The notes beneath the pieces were generated by a model. It saw nothing but the letters and a program-made list of their open reading frames with translations. It was not told where the DNA came from and made no database searches. DNA of 64,000 bases from Neorhizobium galegae bv. officinalis (lineage in GTDB: Bacteria > Pseudomonadota > Alphaproteobacteria > Rhizobiales > Rhizobiaceae): assembly GCA_000985875.1 (NCBI GenBank), contig CCRI01000003.1:372001-436000 (forward strand), read 5' to 3'. The translations under genes and the position numbers were made by a program. The stretch's first letter is position 1. Every line of letters begins with the position of its first letter. This document shows, in pieces, positions 24,686 through 32,707 of the stretch.

Positions 24686-27361
24686 TCAGGCCGAGGGCGT
24701 TCGACGGACACGCCATTTGTCCAGTTCGGTGACGACCAGGAGCGAGGAGGCCGCAAGCAGCATGAGAGCCCATTCGGCAAACGAGATCGGCGCGAGGTCC
24801 AGGGTCTCGCGAAACCAGGGGATATACATCGCCGAGATATGGATGGCCTGCGCCGCAATGACGGTGAGGATCAGCAGCGGGTTGCCGAAGAAGTTCAGCG
24901 AAAAGATCGATCGGCGCTCGGAGCGGCTGGTGAAGGTCTGGACGTTTTCGAACAGCACGAAGAGCAGCAGCAGCATGTTGCGCGCCTGCGAGATCTCGTA
25001 GCCCTGAAACAGCAGATAGGAAAAGATCGCGAAGCCGCCGCCGCCGATGACGAGCGTCGACTGGACGATCCGCCGGATCATCAACCGGTCGAAGATCGGC
25101 TCCTTCGGACGGCGCGGCGGCCGCGCGAGTTCGTCTCCCTCCGGCTTTTCACTCGCCAGCGCAACATCCTGGATGCCGTTTGTAACCAGATTGAGCCAGA
25201 GAAGCTGCACCGGCAGCAGCGGCATCGGCAGCCCGAGCGGGATGGCCAGCAGGAACAGCAGCATTTCGGCCGCACCCGTCGCGGTGAGCATCAGGATAAC
25301 CTTGCGGATATTGGAATAGGCGGTGCGGCCCTCGCGGATGCCGCTGACGATCGACGCGAAATTGTCGTCGGTGACGACGATGTCGGCGCTCTCCTTGGCG
25401 ACTTCCGTTCCCTTGCGGCCCATCGCCACGCCCACATGGGCGTGTTTGAGCGCCGGAGCGTCGTTGATCCCGTCGCCGGTGACGGCCACGAAATGGCCGT
25501 TTCGGGCGAGCGACAGCACGATCGCGAGTTTCTGCGCCGGCGCCACCCGGGCGTAGATCCTGGCCCGTCCGGTCAGTTCGTCAAGCCTGTCCGTCCCAGC
25601 CTTCTCCGCTTCGCTGACCTCATCTCCGGTTACGACCTGGTCGGGTTGGAACTTCAGCCCCGCCTGCGCGGCGATGGCGGCAGCCGTCTTCGGGTCGTCG
25701 CCGGTCACCATGACCACGGTTACACCGGCCGCGTAACAATCGCGAATGGCCTGCGGAACTTCCGGCCGGATCGGATCCTTCATGCCGGCAAGGCCGAGGA
25801 AAACCAGATCGACCAGATGATGGTATCCGAAGCTCTCGTCCGAACCGCCGCGAATTTCCCCTTCCGCGAATGCGAGCACCCTGAGGCCACGCTCGGCCAT
25901 TTCCTCCTTCTGCCGGAGAAGCGCCGCGCGATCGATCGGCACGACGCCATTGCCGGCATCCATTCGGTCCGCCATATCGATCAGCGTTTCCGCCGATCCC
26001 TTGACGAAGATGCGTACTCGCTCGCCCCGACGGTGGAAGGACGCGGCATATTTCAGGTCCGGTTCATAGGGTATGCGCGCGATCAGCGGATAGTCGTCCT
26101 TCATCGCTTCCTGTTCGAGGCCGCCCTTGCGGGCCGCCGCCAGCAGCGCGATGTCGACGGTATCGCCGACGCCTTTCCATCCGTCCGAATGCCGCGTGAG
26201 AGAACCCTCGTTGGGCAGCACGGCCGCCTTCAGCAGCTTTCCCGCACGATCGCGCGCATCCGTCTGGCTGAGGTTCGACCCCCGGATTTCGCAGGTATCG
26301 AGATCCATGCCGGCATCCAGCACCAGTTCGCTGCCGTCGGGCAGGCGGATATCGGTGACCGTCAGCTCGTTGAGGGTCAGCGTCCCGGTCTTGTCGGTGG
26401 CGATCATCGTGCAGGAGCCGAGCGACTCGACCGCCGGCATGCGGCGGACGATGACATTGCGGCTGGCCATGCGGCGCATGCTGATCGCCAGCGCGATCGA
26501 GATGGCGATCGGCAGGCCTTCTGGAATGGCGCTGACCGCAAGCCCGACGGACATCATGAACAGGTCGTTCCAGGCAAGCCCGCGAACCAGGCCGACGGCG
26601 ATGAGGATGATGGAGGCGATCCCGACGCTCCAGGCGATCATGTTCGAAAAATGCTTCAGCCGGATCATCAGCGGCGGCTGGGTGACCGAGGCCTTGTCGA
26701 TCTCGGCGGCGATCCTGCCGATCTCGGTCGAAAGGCCGGTCGCAACCACCAGACCCGTGCCACGGCCGCGTGTGACGAGGCTGCCCGCAAACGCAAGGCC
26801 GGATTTCCGGTTCTCGGGCGGTGCCCCGACGGCAGTGACGGCCTTGCGTGCCGGCGCGGATTCACCCGTCAGCAACGATTCGTCGCAGAGCAGGTCATTG
26901 GTCTCGAACAGTTCGAGGTCGGCCGGGATGCGGCCGCCGGCCTCGATCCGCACGAGGTCGCCCGGAACCAGCAGGCGCGCCTCGATCTCCTGCACGATCC
27001 CGTCGCGGACGACGGTCGCGAACGGCTGTTCGAGACTGCGCAAGGCCGCGGCCGCGCGGCCGGCCGAATATTCCTGAAAGCCGCCGATCACGCCGTTCAA
27101 CACCAGCACGATGCCGATGAAAACCGCATCCTCGGCCTCGCTGACCAGAACCGAGACCGCAGCCGCGATCAGCAGGATATAGATCAGCGGACTGCGGAAT
27201 TGCCCGAGGAAGATCAGGAACAGGGAGGGCGCCTTGGGCTCGGGAAGGCGATTCTCCCCGAATTGCGCCAGCCGCGCGGCGGCTTCGATGCCGCTCAACC
27301 CCTCGCGGACCATATCGTTCTGCTCGGGTTTACGACGGACGGAGACTGAATTGGCAGGCAT
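24686..27361 (-). CDS. P-type cation-transporting ATPase (P2, Ca2+/monovalent-like)
   Basis: 891 residues from ATG 27361 (CTGGAG upstream). In order: N-terminal cation-ATPase domain, actuator loop with LLTGESAPARK, transmembrane motif PEGLP, phosphorylation site DKTGTLT (about 324), the nucleotide-binding domain, the hinge TGDGINDAP (about 628), and a C-terminal set of four to six helices with NLVTNGIQDVAL. PEGLP and the C-terminal domain place it with P2-type pumps rather than heavy-metal P1B pumps; the ion (Ca2+, Na+, K+ or Mg2+) cannot be settled. A well-placed FixK/FNR promoter suggests low-oxygen expression, as for ctpF in the mycobacterial DosR regulon. Confidence 0.9.
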   Translation of the reverse strand: MPANSVSVRRKPEQNDMVREGLSGIEAAARLAQFGENRLPEPKAPSLFLIFLGQFRSPLIYILLIAAAVSVLVSEAEDAVFIGIVLVLNGVIGGFQEYSAGRAAAALRSLEQPFATVVRDGIVQEIEARLLVPGDLVRIEAGGRIPADLELFETNDLLCDESLLTGESAPARKAVTAVGAPPENRKSGLAFAGSLVTRGRGTGLVVATGLSTEIGRIAAEIDKASVTQPPLMIRLKHFSNMIAWSVGIASIILIAVGLVRGLAWNDLFMMSVGLAVSAIPEGLPIAISIALAISMRRMASRNVIVRRMPAVESLGSCTMIATDKTGTLTLNELTVTDIRLPDGSELVLDAGMDLDTCEIRGSNLSQTDARDRAGKLLKAAVLPNEGSLTRHSDGWKGVGDTVDIALLAAARKGGLEQEAMKDDYPLIARIPYEPDLKYAASFHRRGERVRIFVKGSAETLIDMADRMDAGNGVVPIDRAALLRQKEEMAERGLRVLAFAEGEIRGGSDESFGYHHLVDLVFLGLAGMKDPIRPEVPQAIRDCYAAGVTVVMVTGDDPKTAAAIAAQAGLKFQPDQVVTGDEVSEAEKAGTDRLDELTGRARIYARVAPAQKLAIVLSLARNGHFVAVTGDGINDAPALKHAHVGVAMGRKGTEVAKESADIVVTDDNFASIVSGIREGRTAYSNIRKVILMLTATGAAEMLLFLLAIPLGLPMPLLPVQLLWLNLVTNGIQDVALASEKPEGDELARPPRRPKEPIFDRLMIRRIVQSTLVIGGGGFAIFSYLLFQGYEISQARNMLLLLFVLFENVQTFTSRSERRSIFSLNFFGNPLLILTVIAAQAIHISAMYIPWFRETLDLAPISFAEWALMLLAASSLLVVTELDKWRVRRTPSA

Positions 27362-27422
27362 CGGCGCTCCAGATCAAACTGCACCGCCATCATCGGGAAA
27401 ACGGGGCGGGGTTCGATCCTAG

Positions 27423-27463
27423 AGGATAGCCTGTAAAGCTGCCCGGCAATTGATATCTGTCAA
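27423..27463 (-). promoter_or_regulatory. FixK/FNR-dependent class II promoter of the P-type ATPase
   Basis: Exact box TTGATATCTGTCAA (plus strand, 27450-27463; symmetric in its conserved arms). On the minus strand a -10-like TATCCT lies at 27428-27423. A start near 27416 puts the box centre at about -41. The ATG is a further 55 bases downstream. Confidence 0.7.
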
Positions 27464-27564
27464 CGTGGGAGTGTGTGGTGGTCGCGGATCGAGCGGTGTT
27501 CGCGTCGATCGGTTCCATCGGCGCCAAGGCGCTTGAATAGTTTCCCAGGAAATCTCGAAGAAAT

Positions 27565-27581
27565 TGGCTGGGGAACCTGGA
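27565..27581. repeat. Left attachment-site repeat
   Basis: TGGCTGGGGAACCTGGA, identical to 57930-57946. It is an orphan copy of the tRNA-Gln 3' end (CCA included) without the rest of the gene, as expected for the distal junction of an element inserted at a tRNA gene. Confidence 0.88.
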
Positions 27582-27654
27582 AAGTAATCCAACTTTCGGT
27601 AAGCCCATGATGCAAAACAACCTATTGCAAACAAATAGCTTATTTTCTAGGACT

Positions 27655-27675
27655 GTTCCGGTTAGGTGTTCCGGA
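27655..27675. repeat. Left-end TGTTCCGG pair (candidate arm-type sites)
   Basis: TGTTCCGG occurs at 27655-27662 and 27668-27675 in direct orientation. The first is within ACTGTTCCGGTT, repeated exactly at 57868-57879 near the right end. It is a possible integrase or excisionase arm site and overlaps the integrase promoter region. Confidence 0.4.
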
Positions 27676-27697
27676 ATAGTGCTACGGATGGGCGAAG

Positions 27698-29512
27698 ATG
27701 GCAAGGGTCACATATCTCGAACGGCGTGGTGCGACTTACTACGCCAGGCTGGATGTTCCTCTCGATTTGGTCGGTCACTACAGCACCTCGACGCGCAAGA
27801 AGTCATTGCGCACCAAGGATGAGAATGAGGCAAAGAAGCGTCTCTGGCCCGTGATCGAAGATTGGCGCGCCGAGTTCGATGAGGTGCGCTCTCGCCGCGC
27901 CCTAACGCCCGACGACAAGGCGGCTGCAGTCTGGCAGCATTATGAGGCGACGCTCGAGAGTTACGACCGCAAGCAGCGCGTAATGCCGACACCGGAAGAC
28001 ACGGACGCGGAACTACAGCGCCTTTATCGCCGGATCGATCTCGGCGAAATCACGTCCGACAACTTCTTTGGCATGATCAATGCATATACCAACTTCGAGC
28101 TGATGCTCAGGGCGCGGACCGATGACGCGAACCTGCGCAGTCGTCGCCTGGCTGCACTGAAGAGGGCACTTACTTCTGGCGACAACAAGTTGATCGGACC
28201 GGCAGTGCAGGATTTTGTCGCCAAGCACAGGCTGCTGGTCGATGCAGGCTCGGATGAGTATCGTGAGCTTTGCGTTCTCATGACGCGTGCCGAAATCGAA
28301 GGGCTTCAGCGCACTCTGGAGCGTGACGGGGGTGACTTTACCGGAGCCCCAAAGGATCCGCTCGTCAAGCCGGCCGCTGGGATTGCCCGCGAGGCTGCAG
28401 CTCCTGGCGAGACGATTATGGAGCTCTTCGAGACCTATGCCCGCGAGAATCCCAACCAGATCAAGTCGGACACGCTTGCACAAGCTCGTCGGGACGTTGG
28501 CCTGTTCGTGGACTACGTTGGCAGCACTTTCCCAGTCCATCGGATCGACAAGAAGGCTGTGCGAGAGTGGAAGGCACTGCTGCTTCAATATCCTGTCAAA
28601 GCAACCGAGACGAAGGCTTTCGAAGGCATGAAGATTGCCCAGATCGTCAAGCACAACGTAACAGTGAAGAAGCAGACGATCAGCGCCCCCACAGTTAACC
28701 GTTATCTGTCCGGATTTAGCGCCTTTTGCACCTGGCTCACAAACCACGGCTACCTGACGGCGAACCCCGCCGCCGACATGTTCCTCAAGAAGTCCAAGGA
28801 AAAGACGACCAAGCCTTTCACGGTGGATGAGATGAACGTCCTGTTCAAGTCGCCGTTCTTCATCGGATGCCAGAATGACGACGCTCCTCGCTTCTGGAGC
28901 AAGCCGGGCAACGTGCTGATCAGAGACCATCGTTTCTGGGTGCCGCTGATCATGTTGTTTTCCGGCGCTCGACCGGCGGAGATCGCACAGCTTGGCATCG
29001 ACGACGTTCGCGCAGATCGCGGCCACTGGATCATGCACATCACGACCGAGGGCGATGGTGACAAGTCCGTAAAGACCGCAGGCTCGATGCGCGTCGTGCC
29101 AATTCACCCCGAGCTGGTGAGGCTCGGGTTGCTTAAGCATCATGCTGACCTGAAGAAGCAGGGAGAGAAGCGGCTATTCCCACTCGCCGAGCGCAACGAG
29201 CGCGGCCAAATGATTGCCACCTTCAGCCGGGACTTCCCGCGCTACCTCACAAAGATCGGGTTGAAGGAAGGTCGCGGCTTGTCGCTCTACAGTTTCCGGC
29301 ATGGGGCAGCTGACGCTCTCCGCCGTGCAGGCTTCCTTGATGAGCAATTCGGTTTCATCCTGGGGCACACGTCCGGCACGATGACACAGCGTTATGGGAC
29401 GCTGCCCCAAGGGATGCTTGAACAGCGAGTGGAGCTGGTAAACTCAATCGCCTACCCCGGGCTGAATATCGATCACTTAAGGGCAGCAGATAGGGTAGGG
29501 GAGGCGGCTTAG
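27698..29512 (+). CDS. Tyrosine recombinase (island integrase)
   Basis: 604 residues. The N-terminus (MARVTYLERRGATYYARLDVP) resembles DUF6538-type integrase leaders. A core-binding domain follows (around 235-345), then the catalytic domain with Arg in LFSGARPAEIAQLG (about 425), YSFRHGAAD (about 530), and HTSGTMTQRYG carrying the late His and the nucleophile Tyr (about 565). The usual first His of HxxR reads Tyr here, a change seen in this subgroup. It lies just inside the left repeat and presumably integrates the island at the tRNA-Gln 3' end. Its stop overlaps the convergent 29509 gene by four bases. Confidence 0.92.
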   Translation: MARVTYLERRGATYYARLDVPLDLVGHYSTSTRKKSLRTKDENEAKKRLWPVIEDWRAEFDEVRSRRALTPDDKAAAVWQHYEATLESYDRKQRVMPTPEDTDAELQRLYRRIDLGEITSDNFFGMINAYTNFELMLRARTDDANLRSRRLAALKRALTSGDNKLIGPAVQDFVAKHRLLVDAGSDEYRELCVLMTRAEIEGLQRTLERDGGDFTGAPKDPLVKPAAGIAREAAAPGETIMELFETYARENPNQIKSDTLAQARRDVGLFVDYVGSTFPVHRIDKKAVREWKALLLQYPVKATETKAFEGMKIAQIVKHNVTVKKQTISAPTVNRYLSGFSAFCTWLTNHGYLTANPAADMFLKKSKEKTTKPFTVDEMNVLFKSPFFIGCQNDDAPRFWSKPGNVLIRDHRFWVPLIMLFSGARPAEIAQLGIDDVRADRGHWIMHITTEGDGDKSVKTAGSMRVVPIHPELVRLGLLKHHADLKKQGEKRLFPLAERNERGQMIATFSRDFPRYLTKIGLKEGRGLSLYSFRHGAADALRRAGFLDEQFGFILGHTSGTMTQRYGTLPQGMLEQRVELVNSIAYPGLNIDHLRAADRVGEAA

Positions 29513-29901
29513 CCTTGCTCGCCCGGCTGTCCATCTCCGGCAACTTGGTCCAGTTTGTAGCCGCGGCGCCAGCTCGGCGCGGCTTCAATTGCAGCCTGAT
29601 ACCTCCAGCGCTGTTTGGTGTGCTGTCTGACCCATGTGACCGACATACGCTTACCTTGGTCAAGTGCTTCCTTGATGGCCTGTTGCATTGCTGATGTCGG
29701 CTTGGCGGGGACAATTCTAAGGCCGCTCGTCTCAATTTGTTCGAGCATGAACCGTGTCATGAGGGACGCTTCATCGTCGCCCAACAGGATCCCTCGATCG
29801 GAAAGCCCCGTCTTCAGTGCCTTCTTGAGGATGCGCCAAGTATCAAGGTCGAGCTGGGTCGGAACGGTTGGATCGCGATGAACTGATGGTCGGTGACACA
29901 T
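29509..29901 (-). CDS. Hypothetical protein next to the integrase
   Basis: 130 residues from MCHRPSVHRD; GAGAGATC lies about nine bases upstream. The N-terminal half (LDTWRILKKALKTGLSDRGILLGDDEASLMTRFMLEQI) and the C-terminal KRMSVTWVRQHTKQRWRYQAA are helical and basic. A small DNA-binding or excision-directionality role is possible from position and composition, but no family is recognised. It overlaps the integrase stop tail to tail. Confidence 0.5.
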   Translation of the reverse strand: MCHRPSVHRDPTVPTQLDLDTWRILKKALKTGLSDRGILLGDDEASLMTRFMLEQIETSGLRIVPAKPTSAMQQAIKEALDQGKRMSVTWVRQHTKQRWRYQAAIEAAPSWRRGYKLDQVAGDGQPGEQG

Positions 29902-29923
29902 GCAAGATCTCTCTGGTCTTCCG

Positions 29924-30292
29924 CTATTTGCCGCGCTTCCGCTTTCGCGATTTCCGTTTCGAAGACTTTTCCTGTGACAGGATATCGAGTTGATCAGATG
30001 TGCCCGGCGCACCGCTCGAGAGCGCCCGGCACATGAAGTCAACAGCACTCTCGCTAAAGAACTGTCTAAGCACCGCGCGGGTGAAGTGAGTTGGTTCGAT
30101 TCCAAGCGTCTCTACTGCGGCTTCGATGTGCTCCGGTGGGAAGTAGTGCCGGCCGGTGATTAGGTTCATCATTTTCGCTCCCTGCATCAGGCCAAGTCGC
30201 GTCGCTAACTGCTCCACTGAAAGGTCAGACGCAGACAAATGCTCTTTCAGGATCTGTCCGACAATGACAGCTGCGTCAGGGTCCCTATTCAT
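29924..30292 (-). CDS. XRE-like helix-turn-helix regulator, paralogue 1
   Basis: 122 residues. DLSVEQLATRLGLMQGAKMMNLITG is a helix-turn-helix arrangement, followed by HYFPPEHIEAAVETLGIEP as in XRE repressors. The C-terminus is strongly basic (SSKRKSRKRKRGK). The protein aligns along its length with the divergent neighbour at 30481. The gap between them contains palindromes, so auto- or cross-regulation is likely. It could be the island's maintenance or integration switch. Confidence 0.65.
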   Translation of the reverse strand: MNRDPDAAVIVGQILKEHLSASDLSVEQLATRLGLMQGAKMMNLITGRHYFPPEHIEAAVETLGIEPTHFTRAVLRQFFSESAVDFMCRALSSGAPGTSDQLDILSQEKSSKRKSRKRKRGK

Positions 30293-30376
30293 TTTGCTAC
30301 TGCTCCCCTATTACAGGTATAGTCATCTCATTATTGAACTTAAATATCAATATATTTGTAATCTTCGGCAGGTGGC

Positions 30377-30396
30377 ATAAGTAAGTGGTTACTTAT
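30377..30396. promoter_or_regulatory. Candidate operator between the two divergent XRE-like genes
   Basis: Perfect inverted repeat ATAAGTAA-GTGG-TTACTTAT, in an AT-rich 188-base divergent region that also holds AAATAT-CAAT-ATATTT and, near the second gene, GTAAGTGATAA. It is typical in size and place for a repressor operator. Confidence 0.55.
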
Positions 30397-30480
30397 CACA
30401 AAATAAACATACGAAATTCCAAGAGCGTTCCTTTCATATCAATGTTATAAATATCGTAAGTGATAAACGAGAGCAAAGTT

Positions 30481-30879
30481 ATGATTGAAGATACTAAGAT
30501 TGAGGCCTCCGCCCTGCTCAGGACCCATGTCGATAAGAGTCCCTACACGTTGAATGAAATCGCACTTATGTCCGGTTTCCATGGCCCTGAGATGTTGGAA
30601 GGCATCTTGCGTGGTGACCTCCGAATTCCACTCGACAAGGCGATGCCCTTGGCTCAGGCACTCGGGTGCGACGGAAGGAACTTGTTTGTGCTCGTCCTCA
30701 AGAGTTGGTTTGGCGCTGAGTTCGTGAAGACGATTGAGAAGGTATTTGCGAACGGCACCGCTTCGGCTGTTGAGCGCGGCTGGATCGTCTTCCTGCGTGA
30801 CTTCTATGGTGATCATGTCCCGGAGCTGACCCCGACCCTGCGTCGCCGCCTTCGATTGCTTGTCAGCTCACCAGGCTGA
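30481..30879 (+). CDS. XRE-like helix-turn-helix regulator, paralogue 2
   Basis: 132 residues from ATG 30481 (GAGAG nine bases upstream); an in-frame GTG at 30460 is a less likely start. YTLNEIALMSGFHGPEMLEGILRGDLRIPLDKAMPLAQALGCDG matches the helix-turn-helix core of paralogue 1 at 29924, and both continue into a helical segment (VLVLKSWFGAEFVKTIEKVF versus AVLRQFFSESAVDFMCRAL). It lacks the basic tail. Confidence 0.65.
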   Translation: MIEDTKIEASALLRTHVDKSPYTLNEIALMSGFHGPEMLEGILRGDLRIPLDKAMPLAQALGCDGRNLFVLVLKSWFGAEFVKTIEKVFANGTASAVERGWIVFLRDFYGDHVPELTPTLRRRLRLLVSSPG

Positions 30880-31642
30880 CACCGGTCTCGTCACATCGGA
30901 AACACTTGGGTGCGGCCCAACGGTCGCACCGTGATCGGTATGGGAGGATAGAAGGCCGGATTCTTGCGGCGGCGGAAAGCATCCCCATACCTGATACGCC
31001 CATGCCCTAGGACTTCGACGTTTCGGTCGCGCGTCAACATCCAGTCGTGTGCGGGGTCAGGAGGCTAGCGGGCACCAGGTGGTAGCCAACAAGGCGAAAG
31101 TGCGCGCCACCGTATCGTCCGTTGAGATCAAGATCGATTTAGGAAGCCGAGCTCCGACGCTACTTGTTTCGCCACTGGAGCTCAGATGGGCATGCAATTG
31201 ACGGCCCGGAGAAGCTTCGTTTCAGTGCGACGCAAACCGCTAGGGATATGTTTTCGACGCTGGTAATCATAGGAACCCCGCTAGGGACACGAAGCCAGTT
31301 TTGCGAAAAGCCTCGAATTTTTGAGCCGATGCTTTATCGATCGTCAGTGAGATGATGCCGATAGCCTTGCCTACAACCTCATCGTGTCCTCCAACCTTTA
31401 CATGGAGAGGAAAAACGCTGATTTCGAGCTTTTCTGTCAAGATAAGGGAAAGGTAGCGTCAACGTTGAGCGCATTTTCGCAACGATTGCGGATTTTAAGT
31501 CAAGCTCGAACGCAACCTGAGGTAAGTATTTGTCAAGGTGCGATGGTGAAAACCTTTACCAAATCGGAGCCAGTAAACCCCTTATGTAAAGGTGTCTCGC
31601 ACATCCGGAGCCGTCATCTGGGCTATGGGCCGAACTCCGTGA
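30880..31642. other. Gene-poor island spacer
   Basis: 763 bases without a convincing gene; short frames here lack ribosome sites and coding character. Visible structure: a hairpin GTGCGGCC-CAAC-GGTCGCAC at 30910-30929; the 10-mer CCGCTAGGGA at 31237 and again at 31278; and an inverted pair CCTTTAC (31554) / GTAAAGG (31587). It may be a decayed gene remnant or a regulatory or origin-like region. Confidence 0.5.
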
Positions 31643-32476
31643 TCAGCTAAAGGTGGCTTGGAAGGCTGTCGCGGTCAGTGTCACATGTGCCTCAAGGGGA
31701 GGTGCAAGCTCGAACGCCCTTGGTGATCGAGAGAAGTTCCAGAGCCGCAAGAGGCGCCATTGTGAGCGGCGTTCCTCGGCAACGGCAAGCTCATTGCGGC
31801 TGATGTGGAAGGGTGTGCGCTCCCACCCGTTTGTCGTCTTAACCTCGATGAGCCTTTCCTCGCCCGTCCGGTCGAAACTGGCAATGTCGTAGCCCGCGCC
31901 ATCGCCTTCGTCCTCAGAGACCCAGCGCACATTTTTCGCCAAGTCCATGCGGCCTGCTGCCTTCAGAGTGGCGCGCTCATGCGCAAGAACGAGCTCTTCC
32001 CCGGCACGTCCCAGGATGCGGTTGCGCTCATCCCGGCCGGCCACATCGAATTTGCGAGCGATGTGCTGCATCTGCTCAAGCTCCTGCGGTGGCGGTTGGT
32101 TGGACATTGTGGGCGCCGGTCCGATCCAAAGCGGTTCAGGTTCGCGCATCGCAGAGGTCCAAGGCAATTCTGGTTGACGCTGGAGCCAAGCAGGATTGGC
32201 GGACATCCACCGAACAACAGCATCATCAAGGGACTTCTGGAAATTGAAGGCCGGCTTGTATCCCGGGATCCAATCCTCACCGAACCCCTTGAGCACCGCA
32301 CTGATGTTTTGATGTTTGAACTCGATCGAAGTGCGGGATCGGCCGACCACATGCTGGAGGCGACGGTTGTGCTCGGCTTTGTTGTAGGGTCTGCCGGTGA
32401 CGTCGAGCCTCAGCATCTCAAAATAATCTGAAACGATCAGATCGTTTTCTGTATCAGTCCAAGGTCCTTCAGCCAT
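31643..32476 (-). CDS. DUF3883 domain protein (restriction-nuclease-like)
   Basis: 277 residues. The N-terminal half (WTDTENDLIVSDYFEML...HNRRLQHVVGRSRTSIEFKHQNISAVL) is a conserved helical module often found with DUF3883. The C-terminal half is DUF3883: LGRAGEELVLAHERA, then GYDIASFD and LIEVKTT, which give a D..ExK core like PD-(D/E)xK nucleases, then FHISRNELAVAE. These proteins are frequent in defence islands as modification-sensing or nuclease subunits. It is divergent from the huge RecQ/UvrD fusion, with a palindrome in the shared 231-base promoter region. Confidence 0.8.
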   Translation of the reverse strand: MAEGPWTDTENDLIVSDYFEMLRLDVTGRPYNKAEHNRRLQHVVGRSRTSIEFKHQNISAVLKGFGEDWIPGYKPAFNFQKSLDDAVVRWMSANPAWLQRQPELPWTSAMREPEPLWIGPAPTMSNQPPPQELEQMQHIARKFDVAGRDERNRILGRAGEELVLAHERATLKAAGRMDLAKNVRWVSEDEGDGAGYDIASFDRTGEERLIEVKTTNGWERTPFHISRNELAVAEERRSQWRLLRLWNFSRSPRAFELAPPLEAHVTLTATAFQATFS

Positions 32477-32652
32477 AATCCAACGTTACAGGCAACAGAT
32501 TCGGCTGTCATTTCATTTTGAAGCCTGACGTTCGTCCCGGGACCGGCAGAGAAAATTGAGAGCAACTTCGCCATAGAGCAACGTTCGGAGTATTTCGCGA
32601 GCTTGCACCACTCGCGCCATTGTTGTTTGATGCTTACCATCTCTGATTGCCC

Positions 32653-32672
32653 GTGACGCACACTTGCGTCAC
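32653..32672. promoter_or_regulatory. Palindrome in the DUF3883 / RecQ-UvrD divergent promoter
   Basis: GTGACGCA-CACT-TGCGTCAC, perfect 8-bp arms. It lies 36 bases before the fusion-gene start and 177 before the DUF3883 start. The spacing is suited to a dimeric repressor, perhaps an island regulator. Confidence 0.5.
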
Positions 32673-32707
32673 CATAGCTTGGCAACGCAGAGCGTAGTCA
32701 GGCTCAG

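Noticed and set aside
24839..27349. 836-codon plus-strand frame opposite the P-type ATPase
   Set aside because: Antisense shadow; the ATPase motifs are complete on the minus strand.
27390..27704. 104-codon minus-strand frame spanning the left attachment repeat
   Set aside because: Crosses the island junction and the ATPase promoter; no ribosome site or family likeness.
31164..31355. Small plus-strand frame in the island spacer
   Set aside because: No ribosome-binding site and no coding character.
32437..32685. 82-codon minus-strand frame before the DUF3883 gene
   Set aside because: TTG start without ribosome site, overlaps DUF3883, and crosses the palindromic promoter. It could be a short leader, but support is too weak.
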